Source of the DNA: Trametes villosa
Taxonomy: Eukaryota > Basidiomycota > Agaricomycetes > Polyporales > Polyporaceae
Assembly (NCBI GenBank): GCA_002964805.2
Contig: PUDQ02000010.1
Coordinates: forward strand, 2,542,001-2,606,000
Direction of reading: 5' to 3'
DNA: 64,000 bases
In this document: positions 24,901-37,200 of the stretch, piece after piece
Layout: the number at the start of each line of letters is the position of its first letter
How positions within the stretch are numbered: the stretch's first letter is position 1
Made by a program: the position numbers and the translations under genes
The notes under the pieces: model-generated
The model's database searches: none
Told to the model about the DNA's origin: nothing
What the model saw: only the letters and a program-made list of their open reading frames with translations

Positions 24901-26228
24901 CCCAGCAGTGAAGACGGAGAGCGTCGACGTCACCGCTGCGCAGGGCGCCGAGGCACTCCTAAGTATCAACGACACGCTCGCGGCTTCACAGAAGCGCGTC
25001 CACGACGACACGGAGGTTGCCGCGGATGAGCGATCGAAACGGCCGAGGCTGGTGGACGAGGTGGAGGTGCGCGTGGAGGTGAAGATCGAGGGCGAGGAGG
25101 CCGACCTCTCGGCGGCGTCAGTCGAGGACGACGCTTCGCAGGACGAAGACGAGCAGCTTTTTCGGCGCCCCCGCTTGAACACCACCAAAAGTGGCATGGG
25201 CCTCTTCGCGCGCCCCAACCCGCTCACCTTCGCACGCCGCAAGTGGACCTCGGTTCCTCCCGAAGATCCGGCAGAGATTCCAGCCGCGACGAGCTCCTGC
25301 GGGCCCCACTCGTCCACGGATGACGACGCCGATCTGCCTGTTACGCCCCAGGACGATGTAGAGCATCAGCCGGCGGTTGCGGTGGACGAGGGGGACCTGT
25401 CGGACGAGTACGATGACTACGACGACTATGAGGACTATGAGGAGGATGACAAGTCGGACGGCACCCCCGAGCGGGTCACCTTCCGGCCGGCGCTGGGCAT
25501 GGGCATGGGCAGGAAACCGGGCTTCGCAGGGCCAATGACGTTCAAACCTAGTCCGTTCAACCTCGCGCGGCGCCGCTGGGGCCCCAGCGCGAGCGTGGCG
25601 GCGACGCCCGGGCCAGACGAGGGTGCGCCTTCTGCCGATCTGCCCAGCGCACCTTCGGGATCCTCGGTCCCAACCTTCACGGATCTATTTGAGGCGGACG
25701 GGGAGGACCCTGATGATGGGCCCGCGCGACGCGTGGACGGCGCTGCTGCTCCAGGAAGCATCGATCCCGATGTATCTTCCGAAGAGGTGAGCTCGCGGGC
25801 TCTGCTTTCGCCCCAGGCGCTAGCTTAGCTGACCCCCTCCGCCTCCGCAGGAGGGCTTCCGCGGCCCCACCATCCTCTCCATCTTCAAGCCCGGCCGCCG
25901 CTCGTCCTCGGCCTCGACCACGCTCGTCGAGCTCACCGACGACTCGGAGAAGATGGTCGAGCGCCTCGTCGCCGTCTCCGATCCCCCGACGTCCTCCAGC
26001 TCGGGCTCGCGGCCCTCCACCGCCAGCTCCGCACCTCTCCCCTCCCTCCCCTCCCCGCAGAAGTCGCCGGGCATGGCCTGGAAGCAGACCGTGCTCCTGC
26101 CCATGAACGTCCCCTTCCTGCACTCCGCGGCCACGGCGACCGTGACCCTCACCGCCGACATTTCGCCCGCACCCACGAAGCTGATGCGCGCGGGCTGGGA
26201 CAGCGGCAGCTCGGACGAGACGGACTAG
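21904..26228 (+). CDS. SET9: SET9/SUV4-20-type histone H4 lysine-20 methyltransferase with very long tail
   Basis: Nuclear enzyme that methylates histone H4 Lys20. Eight exons (21904-22128, 22221-22282, 22337-22399, 22453-22762, 22846-22960, 23031-24066, 24118-25786, 25851-26228) give 1285 residues. The N-terminal helical region is followed by the SET domain at about residues 115-260: SRYSHHTGKSELCILATRPL, LKGSMADLTDEE, FVNHDCDHN (cofactor-binding NHDC), EEVTAHYGDGYFGRNNRH and the post-SET CLCETC. About 360 residues later comes a split zinc knuckle, CVTC and IECPRCMRHY, separated by an AT-hook-like GKRGRPRKN. The tail has another AT hook (KKRGRPPKNK), bipartite basic segments and a highly acidic DEYDDYDDYEDYEEDD. 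It also carries two copies of a [NS]P-x2-ARR[KR]W motif. The tail of over 650 residues beyond the zinc knuckle is mostly disordered. An alternative start is ATG 21916. Confidence 0.93.
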
Positions 26229-26582
26229 TATGATACCACCCTCGCGCCCGTGGCCGGGGGCCCGCCTCTGTTAAACCGCCCGACTGACAATGATGCGTTG
26301 GACACACAAACGATGGGTCGCGCTTTCTTATTGCTCCTTATTGTACTGCTACTGCGTCGTGTTCTGTCGTGCTCACTGCTGCTGCCGCTGCTGCTTATCA
26401 CTGTTAGCATACCTCCTTTGAGACTGTATACATGTATGTAATTGTGCTCGAGGCCGCACTCGAGTGGTTTAATGGCGATCGTTTGGTGTTGGCGTTGCGC
26501 GCGCTCGTAGACGAAATTCACGATCAGCGATCATGCATCGTTATGGTGGTGTATCAGTACATGTGCTTTGCACGTCTAGACT

Positions 26583-28581
26583 CTACTGCTGCCCGTCTGG
26601 TTTCAGTGAACTACGTCCCGCCCGTAGGATCTCGTCGGTCGACAGGAGGTTGACCGCGATGACCGAGCTGCAAACGCGGTGAGTCGATGAGGTCAACAGT
26701 CCGGAATGTGCACGTACCATGAGTGGAGCATCTGCCTCTTCACCCGGTAGTTGTCCCATACGCCCTGCACGATAGGGTCGAAGGGCTCTCCAGACTCGAG
26801 GTCGATACCTACGGCATTGCCCTCGGCCTGCTCATCCTATGAAACAGCGTTAGTGATCACACTCGCAAGCGCACCACCCAGTAGCCTACCTGGAGGGCGA
26901 CCACCACATCCTGCACGTCGAACCCGCCGTTCGCAGCAAGCGTCTTGGGGATGATCAACAACGCCTCCGCAAACGCCTGCACGCCCATCTTCGCGCGACC
27001 CTTCGCGGCCTTCTTGACCTCGCCCGACAGGTGCGCGGCGCACGCGACCTCGAACGCGCCCGCGCCCGGGATGAGCGCCTCGTCCTCGAGCGCGTTCTTG
27101 ACCGCGCGGAGGCCGTCGCGGAGCGCGTCCTGCGTCTGCTGGATCGTGTGCGGGTTCGGGCCCTTGATGAGGAGCGTGACGCTCTTCGGCTCCTTGACGT
27201 CCTCGACGAACGTGAACTTCTCCTCGCCGAGCGTGTGCTCGTACACGAGCCCCGCCCAGCCGAGCACGTCCGGCGACAGGTCGTCGACCGAGTTCTGCGC
27301 AACGCCGCCGCAGATGAGCTGCAGGCTACGCACATCGCGTCAGTTTCGTGCTTCCAGGGGTAGTGTATGTGGTCAGGGAGGGGGCTCACCGCTCCATGTT
27401 ACGGCGCTTGGCGCGGCGGAGGGCGAGGATGCCGTTCTTCGCGAGGATGTCGAGGCTGAGGGGGTCGATGCCCTTCTGGTTGATGATCACGAAGTTCTTC
27501 TTCTTCTCGTTGCTCCCGACGGCTTGGTCGCAGACGAGGTTCTTGAGCTCGACGATCTTCCGCACCTTCGCGTCCGTGAAGCGGCGCTCGGACTCGACGA
27601 GCTTTTCGCGCTGCTCCGCGGACGAGTAGAAGAAGCCCGAGTTGACCTCGCTGGTGCGTCATGAGCAAAAAAGAGCGCATACACGAGATCGTGAGGGGCT
27701 TACGTTTTCTCGTACTCGAGACTGACGTTCAGCGTGAGGATGAACGCGTTCTCGACGCGCTTCGGCATGTCCGGGTGCCTTGCGCCGTGGTCGAGGACGA
27801 GGCCGCGCACGAGCTGAGTTTCCGACGCTGTCCTGTGCTGCATCTTCATGATCTCAATCATGTGCAGATCGATAGGTTCGCGGAACTGGTCAGGAGAATC
27901 TGCAGTGGGAGATCAGACACTGTCGTAATAGAGAAGCGAGACAGATATGTACTTGATGTGGGTGCAGGAGGGCGGATGGTGAGGACGGCATCGACTACTT
28001 CCGATGCGAGCTGTTTTGCGAGTACGGAGTTGACCTTGGTGGCAAGGGAGGTGAACGCGACGTTAATGAGCGTCGCGCGGTCAAGGTTAACTGGCCGCTT
28101 GAACTTGTCAAGGAACTGCAGCACTTTATGATCAGTCTTGCGCCGGGAAAAGCTCTTCAGTTGGTACGCACAGCCAGGGCCTCCTTCTTTGCGATGTCAA
28201 AGCCTTGGCCGATCACAGTGGGGTGGACACCCTCGGAGATGTACCGATCTGCTTGCTTGAGGAGTTCGCCGACGAGGAGAACGACGGAGGTGGTGCCATC
28301 GCCGACCTGATCGTCCTGCGCGACAGCGGTACGAGCAATCATGGCAGCAGTAGGATTTTGGATCTGCATCTCGGAAAGGAGGACTTTGCCGTCCTTGGTC
28401 ATTTTGATTTGACCCGAGCCATCAACTAGCATCTTCCGTTCCATCGCTCCGGTGGTGTTCACCTATGGATCATACGCGTAAGTAAACAACACAGAGATAT
28501 GAGAAACGTATGTACCTGGAGCGCGGCGGCCCTACGGACACTCTCCGCCTTGGGGTTGATGAGCTCGATGCTGGACGACAT
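26583..28581 (-). CDS. CCT6: T-complex chaperonin subunit zeta (CCT6)
   Basis: One of the eight subunits of the cytosolic CCT/TRiC ring that folds actin and tubulin. The protein starts [21 protein letters not shown]. Motifs include [15 protein letters not shown], the ATP-site [20 protein letters not shown] and [18 protein letters not shown]. The apical domain includes [18 protein letters not shown], and the second ATP-site half [15 protein letters not shown] is followed by [19 protein letters not shown]. It ends near [16 protein letters not shown]. Several introns were traced by frame continuity; length is about 550 residues, normal for the family. It is divergent from the first EthD gene. 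Confidence 0.96.
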
Positions 28582-29807
28582 GGTGAGGAGGAAGAGGAGT
28601 AAGCTACTCTCTGTGCTCTGCGCTCTGCACGCTTCTCTCGATTGAGCAGACGCGCCTTTTCGGCGTCTAACGCGTGTCTTACATAACCTCCCCCAATCAG
28701 GAAGGTCTCCTCGTCGCTCGGCGCCTCCGCTGCTTTCTGCACCTCGTCCTCGTCGGTGGAACTCGTTTCCTGTGTTCGCTGCCAGCAGCCTTCAAACAGA
28801 CGCGTGCAAGCGTGTCATGCGCTCATTTTCTTGCAAAAAAACGCACCGCATCTGTGTCTCGGTCTGTGGACGCAATGGGCCTGCTTCTCTTCAAAGCTAC
28901 CCAGCATCTGGCCAGACTGTGGACCGTTGGCGACAGTACCACGCGTGGTGTCACTGCTAGCGGAACGGACTGCACCTTCACCATCTCCTCGCCGTATAGC
29001 TCTGGCAATGCATCCTGACATCCGCTAAACTATGACCGGCTCCCGGCGACGTGCTCGGCGGTTTAGCTCGCGACATACTTAGGTCGTGCCCGGAAACGCG
29101 ACCGGTAAATCCTTGATCAATTCTGCTTAGCTCGTTTTGTGCTCTCCATCCCATGACCCTGTTTCCGACCACTGGCAACCAGGACCGCTCTCCAAGGGCG
29201 AGGCCATCGCGTCACGGCGAGCAGCGGATACCCCACTGTCCAATGTCCAGGTCTCGCTTGGCTTTTGGGCTCGACGTCCCCGCAACAGCCCGCAACGCCC
29301 CAGATATCAACAACGTTCACCCGTAGGCCACAACGCGCATACGTTGTGCCACGACGGAGCGCCTGAAAGCCCAGTCAACGCCTACTGCGGACGCTGCACA
29401 GCTGCATAACCTTCCTGGGCCGAATTTGACTGCGTGCCCCAGGTACCTCTCGCTTGCGAGCGCAATAGCTCCTTTTCCGGTGCGCACGACCCAGTTTTCA
29501 CCGTCCTACCAACCATGTCTCAGACGCGGCCCCGCATCACAGGCTCTCTCCCAGCAGCCCCGCGCACGGGCTGCCATTACCGTGGAAACGCGTCCTTGGA
29601 CCGTAAACCCCGATGGTTTGCTTGGGACGACCGCCATCAACTGAACGCGCAAAGGTTCTCCCCAGAGGTCAACCCCATCCGCGACCGGTTGACCTCTTGC
29701 CGGGTCTGGCTATTTAATGGCCTCCTACTCTCGACTATACTGTACAACATCGCCCTCCTCTTCTCTCCTCACCACTGCCCATCCAACACACTTTACGACG
29801 ACCCATC
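28582..29807. promoter_or_regulatory. Divergent upstream region of CCT6 and EthD gene 1, with TATA-like box
   Basis: A 1.2 kb region between divergent genes. A TATA-like TATTTAAT lies at 29711-29718, about 90 bp upstream of the EthD ATG. The rest contains only short overlapping frames and no recognisable exon, repeat or RNA gene. Confidence 0.5.
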
Positions 29808-30287
29808 ATGAGCACGAACGCCGCATCTACCTCCGTCCCTGAAGTCCGCAAGGACCGCTACCGTGTCGTCGGCCTCATGGCCAAGAAGCCCGGCCTGACC
29901 GACGAGGAGTTCTTCACCTACTGGCGCGAGAAGAACGGCCCCCTCTTCACCTCTCTCGAGATCGTGAAGAAGAACATCCTCAAGTACGAGCAGGTACGCA
30001 CATTCATTCCTTCTCCGTCCGTCACTATTCACATCGCTGACCGTTCTGGACAATAGCACCACTACAACAACGCCTTCGAGGCTGGGATCGCCGCCAACGG
30101 CTACGCCCTCCCCCAGGACTACCGCGGCATTGCCGTTTTCGAGGGCGAGTCGTACGAGAAGATCATGGAGGTCTTCCTCAGCGAGGAGTACAAGCGCCTC
30201 GCCTACGACGACGAGCTGAACTACCTCGACCGCAGCAAGAGCGTCTTCCTCCCTGGCTCGCTGATCACTTTTGTCGACCGCTCCTAG
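29808..30287 (+). CDS. EthD-domain protein, copy 1
   Basis: A small protein of the EthD family (dimeric alpha/beta-barrel, ferredoxin-like fold). Members include enzymes such as polyketide dehydratases and decarboxylases, along with many of unknown function. Two exons (29808-29993 and 30057-30287) give 138 residues. The family signature is KDRYRVVGLMAKKPGLTDEE followed by YWREKNGPLF. The second exon starts HHYNNAF and holds GIAVFEGESYEKIMEVFLSE, ending FLPGSLITFVDRS. There is no signal peptide. It is the first of three paralogues within 3.3 kb, all with the intron directly after KYEQ. Confidence 0.9.
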
Positions 30288-31547
30288 ATGGTGAGGCTGA
30301 ACGTGCTCCTTCCGCGCTTGGCCACGCTGATAGGGTATCCTCACATAGTACTGCTACTTTCGGAGGTCCTGTTAGGAAACAGTGTGTAGAAAGGCCCGTT
30401 ACCGTTTTGTAGACTGAATATAACGAATACCCGGATGTAACCTGCCCTGTCCAATTGTCTCGGTGTGAAGCGGTCATTCTCTGTGGGCGGATGTTACATG
30501 AGAGCCTCCCATGATGGTTCTCGGCGGCTAAGTCTCCGTCGCTCGCGTGCTTCTACCCACCACTTACCTCTCAGTACTCACTCCGACGAGTCAGGCCACA
30601 GTATCCCGGCGTAACTGGGTATAGGTCGAATTCAAAGAGCTCTCTTATTGTGGTTCGTGCGCACAAGTGTGACCCACCTCTCTTTCATGCCCGGTGAGTT
30701 TGCGGCACCCGAGTCCGCCGAATCTGCTGCCGGGTCAACGCTCAGAATCCCTTCTATCGCCCTTCGGCTCTCGGCACCTTCCTCTCCGCTCTGTAATACT
30801 ACCGGCGGTTGCTCCTGACCCGCTGCGCTTATGGCACTTGCTCGGCTCTCCGAGGCTTCCTCTTGGAGTTATGCTTCCGTGGGCCAGAAGCTTACGGCTC
30901 AACCGACACCGTATGATGCCATGCAGCCCGACCCCCCATGACCAGCCTGGATTCTACCTAGTTTCCCCCGGATCAGGTCTTGCTCTCGGGCCCAGCTCTT
31001 GCATCGCGAGCGGATGGCGTTCTTCGGTCGAAGCAAACTACGTACAACGTACTCGGCTACTGCGCTAAACGCTCCCGCGACGTGCACGGCGCACATGGCG
31101 TCTCATCGACATCGATCATTGCCGAACTATTCCGTGGATGCACTCGCATTTGCCCTATGTGGCCGGCCTCCAGAGTATCGTCTCCTGGTATTCGATATTA
31201 TCATGCCCGACGCTCTGTGTTTAGTGATGCTCACCTCCTTAGCTATAGTGCTCACCGTGTAGCGCTAGCGAGCATTTGTTGAAATAAGGCACAAGCAGAA
31301 CTCCGGGCGAGCCGCTATCCCATGTCGAAGAGCATTTCGAACGTCCATCGTGATACACACGCCGCAACAGCCTCAGGAAGCAGGTATCGTCATCGCAGCG
31401 GCCCGGGAACGCAGGCCCAGAAACAGGATCTCGAGCGCACGCTTGCCGTAATCACCTGGACGCTGGGATGACATATCTTCTCCGCCGAAGGCACCCACAG
31501 TTCGCAGTTCCTGTTTCGTCGGACCCTGCCCGGCGCGTTATTCAAGG
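30288..31547. other. 1.3 kb intergenic between EthD copies 1 and 2
   Basis: No exon with recognisable similarity to EthD or any other family was seen, so I find no remnant copy here. It holds the 3' untranslated region of copy 1 and the promoter of copy 2. Confidence 0.5.
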
Positions 31548-31555
31548 TATATAAA
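31548..31555 (+). promoter_or_regulatory. TATA box of EthD gene 2
   Basis: A perfect TATATAAA lies 49 bp upstream of the ATG at 31605. This indicates a short 5' leader and a TATA-driven, probably regulated promoter. Confidence 0.7.
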
Positions 31556-31604
31556 GCGGAGGTTCGGCTCTCTTCCAGCCCAACCCACACGACGACCATC
31601 CACG

Positions 31605-32100
31605 ATGAGTAGCGCACCATCTAACGCCCCCGCCTCGGCCCCGGGTCCCATTCCCGAAGCCCGCAAAGACCGCTATCGCGTGGCCAGTCTTCTCGCCAAG
31701 AAGCCGGGTTTGTCGGACGAGGAGTTCTTCAAGTATTGGCGCGAAGTGCACGGTCCCATGTTCGCGGGCCTGGAGATCGTGAAGAAGAATCTCGTCAAGT
31801 ACGAGCAGGTGAGCAGATGCCTCTACACTCTACTTGGACTCGCTCTAACACCTATCTCTGCTGCAGCATCACTATAACAAGGCTTTTGAGAAGGGCGTCC
31901 TTGCGAATGGCTATGCCATCCCCAACGACGGCCACCTCGGCTTCGCCGTCTTTGAGGCGGACTCCTATGAGAAGATCCTAGAGGTCTTCGACAGCGAGGA
32001 GTACAAGCGTACCGTCTACTTGGATGAGGACGTATTCCTGGAGCGCGGCAAGTGCGTGTTCTTCCCCGGGTTATTGGTCCCATACATAGACCGCCCCTAA
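31605..32100 (+). CDS. EthD-domain protein, copy 2
   Basis: Two exons (31605-31808 and 31867-32100) give 145 residues. It is closest to copy 1: KDRYRVASLLAKKPGLSDEE, YWREVHGPMF, KYEQ then HHYNKAF, GFAVFEADSYEKILEVFDSE, ending FFPGLLVPYIDRP. The Ala/Pro/Ser N-terminal extension is a little longer than in copy 1. The 58-bp intron is phase 0 directly after KYEQ, exactly as in the other copies. The perfect TATA box upstream suggests regulated expression. Confidence 0.9.
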
Positions 32101-32627
32101 GCGGTGAGTGGTGTCCGTTTCGTTGACGATAGAGTGTTGAAGCTGATAGGGCTGCCGATGGGATAGCGTCGATGCTACCCACCACTCGATGTACTTTATC
32201 CTCCTCACACTAGCGCAGCCGAGGAAGGCTTGCGCTCATCTTGTAAACCTTGACCTTAGTTCGAGCACATGTACTGTATATATATTCCGAGAACCTGGAC
32301 TATGCGTCGGCGGCTTGAACGATCGGTACTCATAGGTTTGGTCGCCGGGACAAACAAGGTGCAAGACGTGCGGTCGGACCGCTCGTTATCGTGGCTGCGA
32401 GACAGGCAGAACACGTTCGCCCAAGAGCGCTCGCCCACTACTAAACGGTGCGAACGGTCGTGATATACATTGAGCCTGGGCCGCTCTGCGATGCCCTTTA
32501 CATTAACACTACATCATGGCCTATCGAGTTGCAGCAACTGAAGGCTTCAAATAATCCCTGCTCGGAACATCCATCTATAGAGTGTCGTTCAGCCATGTTG
32601 CTCCGACGTCCATAGAGCGCGACTAAC
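32101..32627. other. Convergent intergenic between EthD copies 2 and 3
   Basis: Holds the 3' untranslated regions of two convergent EthD genes. No other feature was recognised. Confidence 0.45.
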
Positions 32628-33111
32628 CTATAGCTTGTCTATGATCGTAGCAAAAGGTCCGGCCAGTATCTGGGCGTTCTCGTGGTCGAAGAACTTGTGC
32701 TCGTCAGGGACGACAACGCGAAGGTACTCCTCGTCCTGGAAGATCTCGAAGATCTTGTCGAGCGACGTCGCCTCGAATATCGCGATCCCACGGAAGCGCG
32801 TCTGCGACTTCGCCAGTGTCTGCGCGGAGACCACGTCGTGGTAGGTCGTGTCGAGATGGAACTGTGGGAGAATACCTTGTCAGTAATGTTGAATCATGGC
32901 GTATTGCGAGCACACTTACTTGCTCGTATTTCAGCAGGTTCCGCTGGGCAATGGCGATAGAAGCGAAGACTTTGGCGTGGACGTCCAGCCAGTACCGGTC
33001 AAATTCCTCGAAGGAAAGCCCAGGTTTAGGGGCCATAAGCACCGCGAGGCGCACGCGGTCGGTACGAACGGACGGGGTGGCGGTGGAGGATTGGTCTGAA
33101 ATGATTCCCAT
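32628..33111 (-). CDS. EthD-domain protein, copy 3 (inverted, diverged)
   Basis: Two exons (33111-32920 and 32861-32628) give 141 residues on the opposite strand. The N-terminal half keeps the signature (TDRVRLAVLMAPKPGLSFEE, YWLDVHAKVF) and the KYEQ intron boundary. The second exon starts FHLDTTY, so the HHY motif of copies 1 and 2 is lost, and continues GIAIFEATSLDKIFEIFQDE to FATIIDKL. It is an older, inverted duplicate that probably differs in ligand or partner. The start ATG has the longest in-frame N-terminus before the conserved domain. Confidence 0.88.
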
Positions 33112-33210
33112 AGTAGCGGCGCGGTAGGGTGGAGCGACTCTGAGCTGGTGAGCGGGCGAACGTGCAGGGAATATTGGGAACCTTATCCGCTGCCTGGAGC
33201 GTACGGGGGG

Positions 33211-33217
33211 ATTTATA
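33211..33217 (-). promoter_or_regulatory. TATA box of EthD gene 3
   Basis: On the minus strand this reads TATAAAT, about 100 bp upstream of the ATG at 33111. A TATA-like element is thus found at all three EthD copies. Confidence 0.55.
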
Positions 33218-34286
33218 CGTGCGCAAGCATGACCGTGTTGGCCGCGGCGGCGACAGGGACCTGGGCATGCCCGAGAGGGCGTGGAAGCCAGATGACCAAC
33301 GGTATCGTTCAGAAGCCGGTGTGAATGCATTTGCCGTCGAGCTCTCGCATGCGCCCACCCCGGTTAGTTGCCGTCTGCTCGCGAGCCCGCCAAGATGCTG
33401 GCACGACACGGAGCGCGAGACACCACGGCTCGCGCGCAGTTGCGCATGCGGCAATACGGCGTCTTTAAAGGGCTCAGCTTCCAGAGCAGAAGGTCGCGTA
33501 AAATCCCCGGGGATGAATGGTCTAGAATAGAAGAAATATACATGGCCCAGAGGCCGACAACAATGGCAGGAGAGGCTCGAAAATATACCGTTAGAACGCA
33601 CGAACAGAAGCCGCTCGTTGCTTCCGTGAAGTTGACACATAGCGGCCGTCTGCGTGTTAGCGTATTTAGCCTGGGAAGAAAACATATGGTGATGAGGAGT
33701 GATAGGGATTCGCACCTGAGCAGCGTGTCCGTCGAAGACACATGCAGCGTTCTAGGGTAGCTTTCCGCGCTTGCAGCGGAGTAAGTCCAAGTCCGCTGGA
33801 GTTCAACAGTTGACGAGCTAGGCAAGGGCGCGCACCATATTGCACGGCGACAGAAGCCATTCAGCGGCAAGCTCGTGATCCTCGGACGTAGATTGAGCTT
33901 CCTCAAATCTGCAGTATAGAGTGCGCATGTGGGGCACCCCCGGAGCAGAATTGCTTTCGAAACTCTGTGGTGAAGGGAGAGCGTCAGAATGCGTCTATCC
34001 CTGGGATTGACAAACACAATACCTAAAAGCATGGTTAGGGTGACGTAACGTCTTCGTTGGACCGCACCCTGCAGCTTCGTCGTGTACCTGAAGATTCCTC
34101 TATAACGCTATCGTACAACAGTGTGTGGTATAGAACTTGACAGTTAGGGATACAGTTTCGTGGAATTGCCGAACCGAATGAGAAGCGTCCGTCAGAACGC
34201 CGGGGCAAAAGCTCCTACGCGTGGGGCGGCGAACTCCTCGCCAATCTCCTTTTCAATCCCTGCGCCCCAGCACAAGGCGACAGCGA
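33218..34286. other. Intergenic between EthD copy 3 and APC1 3' end
   Basis: About 1.1 kb without a supported gene. A 222-residue minus-strand open frame (33364-34032) has no recognisable domain and unusual composition (many Cys, Arg and Leu), and is judged spurious. Confidence 0.45.
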
Positions 34287-37200
34287 TCAGCTGCTAGAAG
34301 CCCAAGCCGCCATAACTTCGTCCAAGGAGCGCACGGCCCAGCCTGAACCCATAGCGGTGGTCATCTGCGTGCCTGTCGCGTGTGCGACTTCCTTGATCCC
34401 GAGTTCCAGGGCTTCCGCGTTGGCAGTCCCGGCGGGTGGAGGGCTGCTGAGGCACTCCTGGCGGGCTTTCTGCGCGAGGTCCTTGAGGACGGTCAGAAGC
34501 GTCGACGCAGGCACGCTGTTCCGTTCTAGATACCACGACAGGTCGCGTGATGCCGTCCACTCTGCAGATCCCTCGGGGAAGGCGGGAACCCCGTCGCCTC
34601 GGGCGTAGCGTGCCAAGAGCTGCTTGAAGAGCGCCGTCTCTCGGAAGGCGTCCAGCTTCGTGTCTAGTACGTGTAGCGCGCCAGACAGCGTGGTCTCTCG
34701 CAGGAGAGGAGGCCGGGGGTTGTTCTCCGTTCGTCCACTGAACTTCCGGTCGTAGACCTTGCTGTAGAAGTCCGCGGCGAAGCGGAGGTCTTGCAGCCTC
34801 AAGGAGAAGTAGACGGACTTCGGGGACATAACCCGGAAGTGGAATGCCGTCAGAAGCGCCTGCAACGTCTGGGACTTGTCCTGAAGCATGCAGTCGAGGA
34901 GCGCCGCATGACAGTAAGCCTGGAAGAGCCGTTCGTCTGGAGTCTCGCCGTCGTCTCCGCACAGGCGATCCGCAAAGGCCAGAAAGAGAGGGTCGTTAGA
35001 CGACGATGCGATAAAGTCGTGCAGGTCGGTTGCCGGATGGGACTTGATGTCCGTAGCTTGCGGAAAGTCCAGGGTGGCCGCGTCCCCCGTACCAGATCCA
35101 GACCGTACGAATAGGCTTCGGCTCCCTTTGGGATCCTCCATGTACGTCAAGAAGGCGGTGCGACGTTTCACGAAGAGAGTTTGACTCCGCAACAACGAAT
35201 CCCTATGGCGGGGGAAGTTGGCGATATCCAGGTAGAACGGCCAATAGCGAGGGGTGTCCACCCTGATCGAGAGCACTCTGTCGATCTCCGGGACGAGGGT
35301 TGGCGCTATGAGTTGCGCGGTGCCGACCTGATCCTTATCTTTGACCTTGACCTTGATGGGGAGGTAGACGATCTCCTTCGAGTCGACGTCGCGAGCCACC
35401 AGACACCGCGGCTCCACGGCGAGAACCCAGAGATGCCGGTATGCCTGTAGGTACGCCTTGTTGTCGGCCGGGTTCTGCGGAAAGCGGGGATAGAAAGCGG
35501 CAACGAGGCATGCGATGGCGGCGTCGGAGGTCCCAAGCGTGTAGCGGCCGCCACCTAGGAAGAGGAGGCCAATAGATATGCTGGTAGCGGTGAAGGAGCC
35601 GTACCGCACGCTAGCGTTGTGCACGCCGTACGCGTAGCGGAACCGCCGCAGGCAGTTCACTTCACCGCTACCAGTCATAACCATACCCACACTGAGAGAG
35701 ATGAGGTTGAGGCCCTCGCGCAAGGCGGATCGCTTGATGCGATGGTCGTATGCTACGCCTAGTGGAGGAGTCGTGTGAGATGGGAGCTATCACCAATAAT
35801 ACAAGGGACGCACCAGTCGCGAAAGCCACCTGACTGAACATATCCCAGTATTGCAGAAGCAGCCAGTACGCCTCCTCCCTCGCGCTCCCCGCGTACTTCA
35901 AGCCAATCGCGAAGCACGAGCCCGCGAGGATGTTGTAGTACGCGAGCTCGTACGCGTCGTCCACGCGTTTCCCGCGGAAGCGAGAGTCCATGGCCATCAC
36001 AACGACGCGGGGCAGCTGCGCCATGAGCCACGCCTTCGTCGGCGTGATCTTGTCCCACATGATGAGCGCGCGTGCCATCGCGCGGACCGTCAGGAAGTTC
36101 GGCTGGATCGAGTTCAGGCCCTCTAGGGTGGTCGGGAGGGCGAGGATGTCTGCCACGTCCTGGCGCTCCGTGCGCAGATACATCAGCCCTAGCGCAACCG
36201 TCGCGGCAGGCGACGTAATGTTGACGTCGAACGTAGGCCGCCGGGGCTTGCCGTTCTCGACCAGACGGGGCTCGCCGTGTATGAGGAGCCGGAGACGGTT
36301 CTGGATGACGAGGTCCGCGGGGTTCGAGGTGCCTTTTCCCAGCAGCACCATACCACATGCGAGTGCGGCGGAGAGGGTGTACGCCTCCCGATACTCATTG
36401 CTGATGTCGGGTTGGTAGAGATCCCGTCGGCTGATCTGGTTCAGGCACACTTCCGCCATCCTGCGATGCTTCGTACCCAGGTAGAGCAGGCCGATACCCA
36501 TCAGACCTGCCGACTGTGTGATGAGGGGGACGTTGAGATCTACGTCCGGGGTGGGGAGCAATGCAGGAGTGTGGACCGCGATCAGCTTCGTGACGTGCTT
36601 GTTGCTGCTCCCGACGTTCGCGGCGGCGAGACCCAGGAGGACACCAATGGAGGTCATGTCGTGCTTCGGGGTGAGGTAGCCAAACGTGTGCCATGTCAAC
36701 ATCTCCCTGAGGTGGCCTGTGAGACCTAGCGCGTAGAGGAATCCAGCGTGCTCAGGCGTGAGCTCCGACGGCCGGTTGAACTTGATCCACGAGCTCTCGA
36801 TTGTCTGGGCCTGAGAGGATATCCGTAGACCTGCCGCGACGCCGTTGTGGAACTCGCCCCAGCTCACGTACTCCGCAGGCATCTTCATGATCTCCGCCGT
36901 ATACAGGATGTTGGCCGGCTGCACCCGCACAGAGAACTCCATCTTGGGGATGGCGAACGACTCCTTCGTCACCGTGTGCATCGACCCGAAGGTGAAGACG
37001 GCTCTGCCTAGAGGAAGAGCAAGGATACGCTCTGTGATACGGTGCACTGTGACCTGCTGGTCCCGGATCTGGTCGGCCTCGCTGAAAATGGCGTATGTTA
37101 GGTCGAATACTATCCGAGTATATCCTCCGCTTACCTGGATTCACCACGATCCGGTGTGCGCACATAATGTACGTTCGCGGAACACAGCAGCCGCGCAGCA

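Noticed and set aside
24098..25317. Long minus-strand open frames opposite SET9
   Set aside because: Shadow frames of the SET9 coding exon in GC-rich DNA.
33364..34032. 222-residue minus-strand open frame next to APC1
   Set aside because: No domain and odd composition; region between two convincing genes.
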